Notes: generated by a model not told the origin, from the sequence alone. DNA of 28,822 nucleotides from Oscillospiraceae bacterium (GCA_902766855.1 CACXFE010000212.1:1-28822); one strand, 5' to 3'. Positions 8,116 through 16,417 are shown, numbered from the stretch's first letter. Program-made: numbers and translations.

Positions 8116-9147
8116 ATGAACTTGGATTTTAAACGAAAACTGCCCATCCCGCAGCAAATCAAAAAACATTACCCGATCACGGCGGAAATGAACAAGAAAA
8201 AGCAGGAACGGGCGGAAGAACTGCGTAAAATTTTTATGGGCGAATCGGATAAATTTATTCTGATCATCGGGCCTTGTTCAGCCGACAGCCGCGAGCCGGT
8301 CTTAGAATATATTTCCCGCTTATGCCGCGTTCAAGAGCAGGTAAAAGAAAAACTGTTTTTGATCCCCCGGATCTACACCAACAAGCCCCGCACCACAGGG
8401 GACGGATATAAGGGGATGCTTCACCAACCAAACCCGGATGAAACGCCCGATATGCTGAAAGGGATCGTGGCGATCCGCGATTTGCATATGGAAGCCCTGC
8501 GGGATTACGGATTTACCTGCGCGGATGAAATGCTTTACCCTGAAAATCACCGGTATCTTTCCGATTTACTGGCTTATGTGGCGGTGGGGGCGCGTTCGGT
8601 GGAAAATCAGCAACACCGATTGACTGCAAGCGGCCTGGATGTGCCGGTGGGCATGAAAAATCCGACCGGCGGCGATCTTTCGATCATGATGAATTCCATC
8701 ACGGCCGCCCAGCATTCACACACATTTATTTACCGCGGATGGGAAGTGACAAGTCACGGAAATCCGCTTGCGCATGCGATCATGCGGGGGTATGTGGATT
8801 ATGCGGGAAAATGCGTATCCAATTATCATTATGAAGATTTGCTGAAACTCTTCACCCTGTATTCCGAAAGGGGGCTTTCCAACCCCGCCGCGATTGTGGA
8901 TACCAATCATGCCAATTCGGGCAAACAGTATTTAGAACAGGTGCGGATCGCCAAAGATGTGATTTACAGCCGCAATCATAACCGGGATATTCGCGGGATG
9001 GTGAAAGGGCTGATGATCGAAAGTTATCTGGAAGACGGCGCCCAAAAAATCGGGGAGCATATTTACGGAAAGTCGATCACCGATCCCTGCCTCGGATGGG
9101 AAAAAAGTGAAAAATTGATTTTGAATATTGCGGATTCACTGGAATGA
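8116..9147 (+). CDS. aroF: 3-deoxy-7-phosphoheptulonate (DAHP) synthase, AroG-like class I alpha
   Basis: This is the first committed step of the pathway, condensing PEP with erythrose-4-phosphate, yet it is the last gene of the operon. The 343-residue protein aligns by eye along its length with E. coli AroG. Shared features are IIGPCSA (metal-binding Cys), NKPRTTGDGYKG for substrates, VGARSVENQQHR, PVGMKNPT, DTNHANSGKQ (metal His), MIESYLEDG (metal Glu) and KSITDPCLGWE (metal Asp). AGGAG at 8105-8109 gives a good ribosome-binding site 6 nt before the ATG. It is the only gene of the operon with a clear spacer in front. E. coli homologues are feedback-inhibited by one aromatic amino acid; which one applies here cannot be read from the sequence. 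The symbol aroF is used loosely; aroG or aroH would be equally valid. Confidence 0.95.
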   Translation: MNLDFKRKLPIPQQIKKHYPITAEMNKKKQERAEELRKIFMGESDKFILIIGPCSADSREPVLEYISRLCRVQEQVKEKLFLIPRIYTNKPRTTGDGYKGMLHQPNPDETPDMLKGIVAIRDLHMEALRDYGFTCADEMLYPENHRYLSDLLAYVAVGARSVENQQHRLTASGLDVPVGMKNPTGGDLSIMMNSITAAQHSHTFIYRGWEVTSHGNPLAHAIMRGYVDYAGKCVSNYHYEDLLKLFTLYSERGLSNPAAIVDTNHANSGKQYLEQVRIAKDVIYSRNHNRDIRGMVKGLMIESYLEDGAQKIGEHIYGKSITDPCLGWEKSEKLILNIADSLE

Positions 9148-9149
9148 TC

Positions 9150-9200
9150 AAAAAACCGCCTTGCTGTTCTTACAAGAGCAGCAAGGCGGTTTTGTTTTTT
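9150..9200. terminator. Bidirectional intrinsic terminator between convergent operons
   Basis: A perfect 15-bp inverted repeat (9152-9166 and 9179-9193) encloses a 12-nt interior that can extend the stem further. On the + strand it is followed by a T-rich run to 9200. On the - strand the A-run at 9150-9155 gives the matching U-run. It sits between the aro operon stop (9147) and the lipase stop (9211), so one hairpin can terminate both. Confidence 0.93.
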
Positions 9201-9210
9201 GCGGATGCCG

Positions 9211-10131
9211 TTATGATTCGATGAATTGCAAAAGATCCCGAAGCATTTCTTCCCGGCAACGATCGTTATGGATCTCATGGCGGCAGCCGTCATATAGTTT
9301 GAGCGTCACGGCGGTATGCCCGGCGGCGCGTAATTTGCGGTATACGGTTTCCACGCCTTTGCCATAATCCCCAACGGGATCGTCACGCCCGGAAATCAGC
9401 AGGATCGGCAAATCTTTGCGGAAAGAATCCGCCCATTTTGCACGATTGCTTCGGGCGTTGAGTTTTACAAGATCGTGCATGCCCGAAACCGTGAACAGAT
9501 AATGACAAAACGGATCGGCTATATACCGATTGATCACGGCACGGTCATTTGTAAGCCACTCATAATCGGTGTTGCCTTCAAAATGCTTATTGTATGCACC
9601 GAATGCTAATTGATTGATCAGGGTGGAGCGGTGCTTTTCCCCTTTGAACAAGCGCACCAGATCCGCGGCAAGAAGCCCTGCCGGAGAAGCGGGATTCGGG
9701 CCGCCTGTGCCGCAAATGATCAGTTTTTCAATGCGGTCGCCAAGGGTTTCCGCCGCTAACCGCACAATGAAGGAACCCATCGAATGCCCCATCAAAAAGA
9801 CGGGCTTTCCGGGGTATTGCTGTGTCACGGCGCGCTCGAAAACCTCTACATCGTTTACTAAAATCTTCCATCCGTCCCGATGGGCGATAAAACCCAGTTC
9901 TTCCGGCCCGCAAGCGGTTTTGCCATGTCCTAAATGATCATATCCGCAACAGAGGTATCCCTCGTTTGCCAGGGCGGAAAACAGTGCATCATATCGCCCG
10001 ATGTATTCGCACATGCCGTGTACCAGGTGAAAAATGCCTTTGATTTCGCCTTCCGGTATCACCAAAACGCCTTTTAAGGTGTGAATCCGATCACTGCTTA
10101 AAACATCGAAAGATTGTATTTGAACAGACAT
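9211..10131 (-). CDS. Alpha/beta hydrolase, monoacylglycerol lipase / lysophospholipase-like
   Basis: This is a 306-residue serine hydrolase of the Hydrolase_4 (PldB/monoglyceride lipase) type, likely cytoplasmic because no signal peptide is visible. The oxyanion region HLVHGMCEYIGRYD is near 35-48 and GYDHLGHGKT at 63-72. The nucleophile elbow GHSMGS has Ser117. The acid is in SGRDDPVG (Asp251 most likely) and the base His285 is in GCRHEI. The frame is open further upstream, but the ATG at 10131 is preceded by GGGAGG, and using it leaves a 14-nt gap after glpK. Lying directly behind glycerol kinase, it plausibly releases glycerol from monoglycerides or lysophospholipids that GlpK then phosphorylates. 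The true substrate is unknown. Confidence 0.85.
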   Translation of the reverse strand: MSVQIQSFDVLSSDRIHTLKGVLVIPEGEIKGIFHLVHGMCEYIGRYDALFSALANEGYLCCGYDHLGHGKTACGPEELGFIAHRDGWKILVNDVEVFERAVTQQYPGKPVFLMGHSMGSFIVRLAAETLGDRIEKLIICGTGGPNPASPAGLLAADLVRLFKGEKHRSTLINQLAFGAYNKHFEGNTDYEWLTNDRAVINRYIADPFCHYLFTVSGMHDLVKLNARSNRAKWADSFRKDLPILLISGRDDPVGDYGKGVETVYRKLRAAGHTAVTLKLYDGCRHEIHNDRCREEMLRDLLQFIES

Positions 10132-10145
10132 AGAATGCCTCCCGT

Positions 10146-11633
10146 TTATTCGGTAAAAGCGGAGGCACTGCGCACCGCCCGCTTCCAACCGGCGTTATAT
10201 TTTGCGGCGTCTTCCCGGCTGATTTGCGGGAAAAACACGGTATGACTTTCGTCAAGGGCTTTGATTTCTTCCTCGCTTTTCCAAAAACCGCAGGCAAGCC
10301 CCGCCAAATAAGCCGCACCCGCGGCAGTGGCTTCGATTCCGGCCGGACGAATGACATCGATCCCCGAAATATCGGCTTGGAACTGCATCAGGAATTGGTT
10401 GGCGGCGGCACCGCCGTCTACCCGCATGGAAGAAATGGCAAGCCCGGTATCGGATTGCATGGCGTTGATCAGATCATTGGTTTGATAAGCGATGGATTCA
10501 AGCGCGGCGCGGATGATGTGGTATTTGTTGCTTCCGCGGGTCAAACCGCAGATCGTCCCGCGGGCGTACATATCCCAATAGGGGGCGCCAAGCCCCGCGA
10601 AAGCGGGTACAATGTATACGCCGCCGCTGTCTTTCACTTTTAAGGCGGATTTTTCACTGTCCGCCGCTTTGGTGATCAGTTTCATTTCGTCGCGCAGCCA
10701 CTGTACCACCGCGCCGCCTACAAACACACTGCCTTCCAACGCATACTGCACTTTGCCGGGATCGCAGGAGGCGGCGATCGTCGTTAATAATCCGTTTTCA
10801 CTGGTATAGGCGGTGCTGCCTGTGTTCATCAGTAAAAAGCAGCCGGTGCCGTAGGTGTTTTTGATGTCGCCTTCGGCAAAACAGGTTTGCCCGTAAAGCG
10901 CGGCTTGCTGATCTCCGGCGATCCCGCCCACGGGTACCGTGGCGCCCAATAAAGAAACTTCGCCGTAAATTTCGCAGCTGGATCGCACCTGTGGCAACAT
11001 CGAGGAGGGGATCCCGAGCAAGGCAAGCAAGTCTTCATCCCAACACAGGGAATGGATATTGTACAGCATGGTGCGGGAAGCGTTGGTGCGGTCGGTCACA
11101 TGAATACTGCCGCCGGATAATTTCCAGATCAGCCAGGTGTCTACCGTGCCGAATAGGAGTTCGCCCCGCTCGGCCTTTTCGCGTGCGCCCGGCACATTGT
11201 CAAGAATCCATTTGATTTTGGTGGCGCTGAAATACGCGTCGATCCGAAGCCCGGTTTTTTGCCGGATCATTTCTTCCGCATGGTTTGCTTTTAATTGCTC
11301 GCACAGGTCTGCTGTGCGGCGGCATTGCCATACAATGGCGTTATATACGGGCTCGCCGGTCGCCTTGTCCCATACAATGGCGGTTTCGCGTTGATTGGTC
11401 ACCCCGATCGCCGCGATCTCTTCCGGGCGGGCGTTGACTCGCAAAAGCGCCTCGGTAATGGCAGAGTATTGCGCGGAAAACAGTTCGAGCGGATCATGCT
11501 CCACCCAACCGGGTTGGGGATAAATCTGTGTAAACTCATGCTGGGCGGAGGAAACGATCTTGCCGGCATGATCGAACAAAACCGCGCGTGCGCTGGTGGT
11601 TCCTTCATCCAGAGAAAGTATGTATTTCTTCAT
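10146..11633 (-). CDS. glpK: Glycerol kinase
   Basis: GlpK phosphorylates glycerol to glycerol-3-phosphate with ATP. The 495-residue product has the FGGY-kinase layout: LSLDEGTTSARAVLFD at the N-terminus (DEGTTS where many homologues have DQGTTS), NQRETAIVWD, GTVDTWLIWKLSGG, GIAGDQQAALYGQ, NTYGTGCFLLMNTG, and DGGAAANQFLMQFQAD near the C-terminus. I chose the ATG at 11633 (MKKYILSLDEGTT), which begins 10 nt after the alr stop; the frame continues upstream into alr without a better start. The segment after YGEV reads SLLGATVP, so the His-containing activation loop phosphorylated by HPr in Enterococcus-type GlpK is missing. No glpF or glpD is adjacent. Confidence 0.95.
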   Translation of the reverse strand: MKKYILSLDEGTTSARAVLFDHAGKIVSSAQHEFTQIYPQPGWVEHDPLELFSAQYSAITEALLRVNARPEEIAAIGVTNQRETAIVWDKATGEPVYNAIVWQCRRTADLCEQLKANHAEEMIRQKTGLRIDAYFSATKIKWILDNVPGAREKAERGELLFGTVDTWLIWKLSGGSIHVTDRTNASRTMLYNIHSLCWDEDLLALLGIPSSMLPQVRSSCEIYGEVSLLGATVPVGGIAGDQQAALYGQTCFAEGDIKNTYGTGCFLLMNTGSTAYTSENGLLTTIAASCDPGKVQYALEGSVFVGGAVVQWLRDEMKLITKAADSEKSALKVKDSGGVYIVPAFAGLGAPYWDMYARGTICGLTRGSNKYHIIRAALESIAYQTNDLINAMQSDTGLAISSMRVDGGAAANQFLMQFQADISGIDVIRPAGIEATAAGAAYLAGLACGFWKSEEEIKALDESHTVFFPQISREDAAKYNAGWKRAVRSASAFTE

Positions 11634-11643
11634 AATGCACCGC

Positions 11644-12777
11644 CTATTCGGATTTGATGATAACACGGGGAACGCGGGGCGAGATCCCGCAAACGATTTC
11701 ATAATTGATCGTACCGCAAAGAGCGGCCATTTCTTCTACGGGCAGTTCTTTCCCGAACAGGATCACTTCATCACCCTGCCGCACTTGCCCGATTTCGGAA
11801 ACATCCACCGTCATCTGATCCATGCAGATGCGGCCGATGATGGGCGCGCGTTTGCCGTGCAGCAGCACCTGCCCCCGATTGGAAAGCAGGCGCGGCACCC
11901 CGTCGGCATAGCCGGCGGTTACGGTGGCGATGGTCATATCCCGCTTTGCGGTGAAGGTTCTGCCGTAACTGACCGTGTCGCCCTGATGGATGGTTTTTAC
12001 CATGGATACTACGGATTTTACCGTCATCACCGGGATCAGATCCGCGTTCAGCGGCAAGCCCGGAGCCGGCGTCAACCCATACAACACGATCCCGGGGCGA
12101 CAGAAGTCAAAATGTTTTTGCCGATCAAGAAACAGCGCCGCCGAATTGCAACAATGGCATACGGCCGGCGGAAGCCCGGCGGCTTTGAAATGTTCGACCG
12201 CGGCAAAGAAACGGTCATACTGTTCGTCGGTAAATCCGTCATCTTCTTCCGGGGTGCGATCTGCCACGGAAAAATGGGTGAAAAGCCCTTTAAAAACAAA
12301 CCCGGGAAGCCGCGCCGCGGTGATCGCGTCGGTAATGCCGTCTAACGACGCGCGCCGGCAATCGAAGCCGATCCGGCTCATCCCCGTATCCAGTTTGATA
12401 TGAATATTCAGGCGGATCCCGTCCTGCACGGCGCGCTCGGAAAGGGCGGCGGCATATTCGGGGGAATAAACGCTTTGGGTAATGTCATTCAGGTATAATT
12501 GGGAGGCGCAGGCGGGCGGGGTGTAGCCTAAAATCAAAATCGGCCGTGTGATGCCGCATCCGCGCAGGGTGATCGCCTCTTCCAAATTGGAAACCGCAAA
12601 GGCTTCCGCGCCGCATTCTTCCAATACCGGGGCAATGTGGCAAGCGGAATGCCCGTACGCATTTGCTTTGACGACCGCCATCAACGCCGTGCCGCCGGCG
12701 GCACGCTTGATTTCTTTGAAATTATGTACCAGGGCGTCTAAATCAATTTCCGCCCATGTTCTGTGCAACAAATCCAT
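11644..12777 (-). CDS. alr: Alanine racemase
   Basis: Alr interconverts L- and D-alanine for peptidoglycan. The 377-residue protein is full length. The N-terminal TIM barrel carries the PLP-binding VVKANAYGH motif with Lys37. KLDTGMSRIGF is near 128-138 and HCCNSAA near 208. The catalytic Tyr271 is in TVSYGRTF at the barrel to beta-domain boundary. The C-terminal domain contains GYADGVPR and RICMDQMTVDV. GGAAAGG-type purine-rich sequence precedes the ATG at 12777. The gene begins 4 nt after the preceding small membrane-protein gene and is followed after 10 nt by glpK, so it is a middle cistron of the leftward run. Confidence 0.96.
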   Translation of the reverse strand: MDLLHRTWAEIDLDALVHNFKEIKRAAGGTALMAVVKANAYGHSACHIAPVLEECGAEAFAVSNLEEAITLRGCGITRPILILGYTPPACASQLYLNDITQSVYSPEYAAALSERAVQDGIRLNIHIKLDTGMSRIGFDCRRASLDGITDAITAARLPGFVFKGLFTHFSVADRTPEEDDGFTDEQYDRFFAAVEHFKAAGLPPAVCHCCNSAALFLDRQKHFDFCRPGIVLYGLTPAPGLPLNADLIPVMTVKSVVSMVKTIHQGDTVSYGRTFTAKRDMTIATVTAGYADGVPRLLSNRGQVLLHGKRAPIIGRICMDQMTVDVSEIGQVRQGDEVILFGKELPVEEMAALCGTINYEIVCGISPRVPRVIIKSE

Positions 12778-12781
12778 ACTG

Positions 12782-13162
12782 TCAATCCTTTCCTAACCGG
12801 CGGTGCATCATGCCCGCAAAGGGAACTGCCGCGGAACTGAGAAGAAACCACAAGCCGGAATATAACGGGCAGATCTGCCCGATGATATGAAAAGGCATTT
12901 TGCTGTAATCCCAAATGCCTTTCTTTAAAATGATATTAAAAATCACACCGAATATGAATTCGACCGATGTGATCAGCGCGCACCCAAGCAGGCTTTTTAC
13001 GAATAGCCCCGCCTGGCGGAATCGGTTGCCCAACCAGCCGAAAGCCGTGAAGCAAATGCCGCCCGCAGTCAGCATAGACCAATGGGTACGCCCGCGCCAT
13101 GCCAGTTCCAAAAGCCCGTATCCGCACGCCCCGATCGAAAACATTACCATTTTTCTTTTCAT
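12782..13162 (-). CDS. Small multi-pass membrane protein, possibly PF06541 (CmpB-like) family
   Basis: The 126-residue product has about four hydrophobic segments (roughly residues 4-20, 29-45, 55-77 and 98-115). Between the third and fourth is a WDYS plus GQICPLYSGLWFLL stretch, which resembles the signature of the 'putative ABC-transporter type IV' family common in Clostridia. I know no established function for that family and do not propose one. The start is uncertain. The ATG at 13162 gives the usual short hydrophilic lead-in (MKRK), but its GAAGGG is very close. A TTG at 13201, 9 nt after the upstream stop, would add 13 residues. It sits between the zinc peptidase and alr in the leftward run. 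Confidence 0.6.
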   Translation of the reverse strand: MKRKMVMFSIGACGYGLLELAWRGRTHWSMLTAGGICFTAFGWLGNRFRQAGLFVKSLLGCALITSVEFIFGVIFNIILKKGIWDYSKMPFHIIGQICPLYSGLWFLLSSAAVPFAGMMHRRLGKD

Positions 13163-13210
13163 GCCCTTCACCGCTATTAGTATGCGGGAAAGACCGGGCA
13201 ATTATTCTCT

Positions 13211-13906
13211 TCAGCGTTTGCGGTTGGAAATAGCGATCAGGCGGATCAGTTGCGCCAGTGAAACCAGCAACGCGGCAACATAGGTCATCGCGGCGGCGGA
13301 AAGCACTTTTTTAGCGCCACGGATATCCGCTTCGTCGGATAAAATGCGATCCGCCCGGATGGCGGAAATCGCCCGGCGGGAGGCGTCAAACTCAATCGGC
13401 AGGGTTAAAAGTTGAAAAAGCAGCGCCAGGCAAAAGAAGATAACGCCTAACTTCATCAGAAAAGCAAATTGAAAAATCAACCCGATCACCAAAAGCGGCA
13501 TAGAGAGTTGTGAACCGAGATTGCAAATCGGTAAAATCACCGCGCGCAGATGAATCGGGCGGTACTCTCTGGCATACTGTACGGCGTGTCCCGCTTCATG
13601 CGCCGCCACGCCGACCGCCGAAATGGTGCGGGAATCGTACACCGTGTCCGATAAGCGGATCACATTGGTTTTCGGATCGTAATGATCGGTCAGATTGCCG
13701 GAAACCCGCTCAATGCGCACATCGGTCACGCCGTTGGCGATCAACACCCGGTGCGCCGCTTCTGCCCCGCTTAAAGAGGCGGAGCGCCCGCTATACTTGG
13801 CAAAAGTGGATTTTACTTTAAATTGCGACCATACCGCGATCAAAATCGCCGGAACGACCAGATATAGATACAGTGAGTCAAATCCATAATAAAAGAATTG
13901 GTTCAC
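13211..13906 (-). CDS. Membrane zinc metallopeptidase, YugP family
   Basis: This is a predicted membrane-anchored neutral zinc peptidase of the Zn_peptidase_2/YugP type, 231 residues, usual length. An N-terminal hydrophobic segment (about 11-27) is followed by a soluble portion with HYDPKTNVIRLSD, the zinc-binding HEAGH at 103-107, and LPIEFDASRRA, whose Glu (about 172) is the likely third ligand. Two hydrophobic stretches lie at about 130-168 and one more near the C-terminus (203-225). Start is GTG at 13906 with GGGGTG upstream. Its physiological substrate is unknown in the family. It lies 31 nt downstream of ychF and precedes the small membrane protein. Confidence 0.9.
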   Translation of the reverse strand: MNQFFYYGFDSLYLYLVVPAILIAVWSQFKVKSTFAKYSGRSASLSGAEAAHRVLIANGVTDVRIERVSGNLTDHYDPKTNVIRLSDTVYDSRTISAVGVAAHEAGHAVQYAREYRPIHLRAVILPICNLGSQLSMPLLVIGLIFQFAFLMKLGVIFFCLALLFQLLTLPIEFDASRRAISAIRADRILSDEADIRGAKKVLSAAAMTYVAALLVSLAQLIRLIAISNRKR

Positions 13907-13937
13907 GCGATCACCCCATTACGCTTATGGTATAGAA

Positions 13938-15041
13938 TTAAACATTGAAACGGAAAAGAACAATGTCGCCGTCCTTCATCACATAGTCTTTTCCTTCGCT
14001 TCTCACAAGCCCTTTTTCTTTGGCTGTGACCATACTGCCGCCGCAGACATCCATAAATTCGTCAAACCCGATGACTTCCGCGCGAATGAAGCCCCGTTCG
14101 AAATCCGAGTGTATTTTGCCGGCCGCCTGGGGGGCTTTGGTGCCTTCCCGGATCGTCCATGCACGCACTTCGGGTTTTCCCGCGGTCAGATAGGAGATCA
14201 GACCTAATAAGTGATAGCATTTTTGGATCATGCGGTCAAGCCCCGAGCGCTCCAATCCCAAATCTTCCAAAAACAGGGCCTTTTCTTCATCGCTTAAAGA
14301 AGAAATTTCTTCTTCCAGTGCCGCGCAAATCGGTAAGATTTCGGCTTTTTCTTTTTCAGCTAAAGCCTTTACGGCAAGGTAATTTCGGTTGGAATCTATG
14401 CCGTTTCTGAAATCATCTTCGCTCATATTGCAGGCATAGATCACCGGCTTTGCGGAAAGCAGGGCGGTAGTATCCAAAATTTCCTGCTCACTTTCGTCCA
14501 GCAGTTCGATGGAGCGGGCGGGCAGACCGCTTTCCAAATGCGCGATCAGTCGTTTTAAAAAGTCCGCTTCCCCTTGTAATTTTTTATCGCCTTTCAATGC
14601 CTTCAAAGTGCGGTCCAAGCGGCGCTGCGCCATTTCTATATCGGAAAAAATCAATTCCAGATTGATGGTTTCTATATCCCGCAGGGGATCGACCGAGCCT
14701 TCCACATGAATAATGTCATCGCTTTCAAAACAACGCACAACATGCACAATGGCGTCCACTTCCCGAATATGAGAAAGGAACTTATTGCCAAGCCCTTCTC
14801 CTTTGGAAGCGCCCTTCACAAGCCCGGCAATATCGACAAATTCGATCACGGCGGGAGTGAATTTGTCCGGCTTGTAAATCGCGGCCAGTTTTTCCAGCCG
14901 TTCATCCGGCACACTGACCATCCCGACATTCGGTTCAATGGTGCAGAAGGGGTAATTGGCGGATTGCGCGCCGGCGTTGGTGATTGCGTTGAACAAGGTC
15001 GATTTCCCGACATTGGGAAGACCTACCATTCCTAGTTTCAT
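13938..15041 (-). CDS. ychF: Redox/ribosome-associated ATPase YchF (OLA1 family)
   Basis: YchF is a universally conserved Obg-like P-loop protein that binds ribosomes. The 367-residue product shows G1 GLPNVGKST at 7-15, a switch region YPFCTIEPNVG, G3 DIAGLVKGASKGEG and the altered G4 motif. Where GTPases have NKxD, it reads NMSE, the hallmark of ATP preference in this family. A coiled-coil helical arm spans about 130-200 and a TGS domain closes the protein (FIRAEVIGF, DVCGGS, KDGDIVLFRFNV). AAAGGAGAT lies just upstream of the ATG at 15041. It is the first gene of the leftward chromosomal run and is the gene next to the mobile-element border. Confidence 0.97.
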   Translation of the reverse strand: MKLGMVGLPNVGKSTLFNAITNAGAQSANYPFCTIEPNVGMVSVPDERLEKLAAIYKPDKFTPAVIEFVDIAGLVKGASKGEGLGNKFLSHIREVDAIVHVVRCFESDDIIHVEGSVDPLRDIETINLELIFSDIEMAQRRLDRTLKALKGDKKLQGEADFLKRLIAHLESGLPARSIELLDESEQEILDTTALLSAKPVIYACNMSEDDFRNGIDSNRNYLAVKALAEKEKAEILPICAALEEEISSLSDEEKALFLEDLGLERSGLDRMIQKCYHLLGLISYLTAGKPEVRAWTIREGTKAPQAAGKIHSDFERGFIRAEVIGFDEFMDVCGGSMVTAKEKGLVRSEGKDYVMKDGDIVLFRFNV

Positions 15042-15128
15042 AATTCTTCATATCTCCTTTAAAATCCTTTATTTATAGGGGTTATCGGTGTCGTGAAATT
15101 GTGAACTTCACCATTTCTTCACCATTTT
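15042..15128. other. Chromosome/element junction interval with 11-bp tandem repeat (candidate att/arm region)
   Basis: This 87-nt gap separates ychF from the integrase stop and is where base composition switches from GC-rich to AT-rich. It contains the 11-mer CTTCACCATTT twice in perfect tandem (15106-15116 and 15117-15127). Just before it are further GTGAA/TTCAC half-sites, including the dyad GTGAACTTCAC at 15101-15111. Repeats next to int are typical of arm-type binding sites for Tn916-type integrases, and one boundary of the element must fall in or near here. The exact att core cannot be set without the other end or an empty site. No terminator is evident between int and ychF. Confidence 0.5.
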
Positions 15129-16310
15129 TTAAGCAGTCGAAAGGCTTTCAAACTGTCGAACTGCATTTAACAAGGAATCTTCCGTTACATGAACGTAACG
15201 ATCCATAGTTGTTTTTATGCTACCGTGACCAAGTAATTTTTGTAATACTTTTGGTTGCATTCCGCTTTCAATAGCTCTTGTAGCGTATGTATGTCTCAAA
15301 GCATGCATACAAAAGCGTTTGATTTTTGCTTCATCGCATAACTTGTAAAGATGGGTGTCATAAGAACTGTTCTTTGCAGGTTCTCCCGTTCTCCAATTGA
15401 TGAAAACAAGGTCTCGCATAACTAATGTTGATTTTTGGCCTGTATGTCTATCCATATAATCCAACGTTTGAGACAAAGTTTCTGATTCCTTTCGGAATTT
15501 TCTGTTTTGATATAATTCCAAAAGAATATCATATGCTTTGTTTGTTAATGGAATAGTGCGGTAGCTATGTTGAGTTTTTGGTGGACCTGCACGCCAATAG
15601 CCTTGTTTGTGTCTGTATTCCAAGGTTTTATTTACTGTGAGAGTTCGTTTTTCAAAATCAATTGTATCCCAGGTTAATCCAATTAGTTCTCCAGTTCGAA
15701 GTCCAGTTTCAAGAAGCAAAGCGTATTGTTTATAATTATGTGAACGTTTTGCAGCTTCTAAAAATTTTTTCTGTTCTTCTATGGTAAGGAACTTTATATC
15801 GTTTGGAGCACGAACTGGTTTGGTGTAACGTACTCCGTCCATAGGATGCTTTATTATTAAATCATTCATCAAAGCAGACTTAAACATTGTGCCCATACAG
15901 ATAAAACATTGTCGTATTGTAGAACCAGCATATCCGTCATTCATCTTATTTAAAACCATTTTGCAATGCAAGGGTTTAACATCGGATAATAACATACGTC
16001 CTACAACAGGTTTTACATTAATGGTATATCTTTCCCTGTAGTTTCGTAGAGTGTTAGGAGCAAGGTCTCCAACTATATTATCAATCCAATAGTTAAACCA
16101 ATCATCAACAGTCATATCAGAAGGTGCAAATACATTGTCGTGCTTATCTACATATTTTGCTTCTTCTAACCAATTGCGGGCTTCTGGTAAAGTGGGGAAC
16201 AGTTTTTCTTGTCGTTTACCATACTTATTTACAAATCTTGCGGAATAGAATCCATCCTTTCTTTGGCAGATACCTTTGCCACATTCTTTGCCTTTTAGGT
16301 TTTTACCCAT
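15129..16310 (-). CDS. int: Tyrosine recombinase/integrase, Tn916 type
   Basis: This is a site-specific recombinase for integration and excision of the element. The 393-residue protein has a short N-terminal arm-binding domain (about 1-60, KGICQRKDGFYSARFVNKYG). A SAM-like core-binding domain spans about 65-165 (WFNYWIDN, LAPNTLRNYRERY). The catalytic domain carries all expected residues: Arg205 (GLRTGELIGL), a likely Lys245, His336/Arg339 (HALRHTYATR), His362 (LLGHGS) and nucleophile Tyr372 (MDRYVHV). AAAGGAG sits 9 nt before the ATG at 16310. It is preceded by xis in the same orientation, the arrangement of Tn916. Its AT-rich composition matches the element and contrasts with ychF. No frameshift is seen, so it looks functional. 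Confidence 0.96.
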   Translation of the reverse strand: MGKNLKGKECGKGICQRKDGFYSARFVNKYGKRQEKLFPTLPEARNWLEEAKYVDKHDNVFAPSDMTVDDWFNYWIDNIVGDLAPNTLRNYRERYTINVKPVVGRMLLSDVKPLHCKMVLNKMNDGYAGSTIRQCFICMGTMFKSALMNDLIIKHPMDGVRYTKPVRAPNDIKFLTIEEQKKFLEAAKRSHNYKQYALLLETGLRTGELIGLTWDTIDFEKRTLTVNKTLEYRHKQGYWRAGPPKTQHSYRTIPLTNKAYDILLELYQNRKFRKESETLSQTLDYMDRHTGQKSTLVMRDLVFINWRTGEPAKNSSYDTHLYKLCDEAKIKRFCMHALRHTYATRAIESGMQPKVLQKLLGHGSIKTTMDRYVHVTEDSLLNAVRQFESLSTA

Positions 16311-16359
16311 TATATTGAACTCCTTTCCACACTAAGAAAAGAGCCAATGCAACTATTAT

Positions 16360-16388
16360 AGTATAACTCATTGACTCAATATTTTCAA
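16360..16388 (-). promoter_or_regulatory. Candidate int promoter with dyad in the spacer
   Basis: On the - strand a TTGAAA (-35, plus positions 16383-16388) is separated by exactly 17 nt from TATACT (-10, 16360-16365), about 50 nt before the int ATG. The spacer contains the 11-nt near-palindrome ATTGACTCAAT (16370-16380), perfect apart from its central base, in a position suited to a repressor. This would allow int to be expressed separately from xis. Confidence 0.5.
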
Positions 16389-16417
16389 TAAAAAATCTAA
16401 AATTATATAGTATAATA

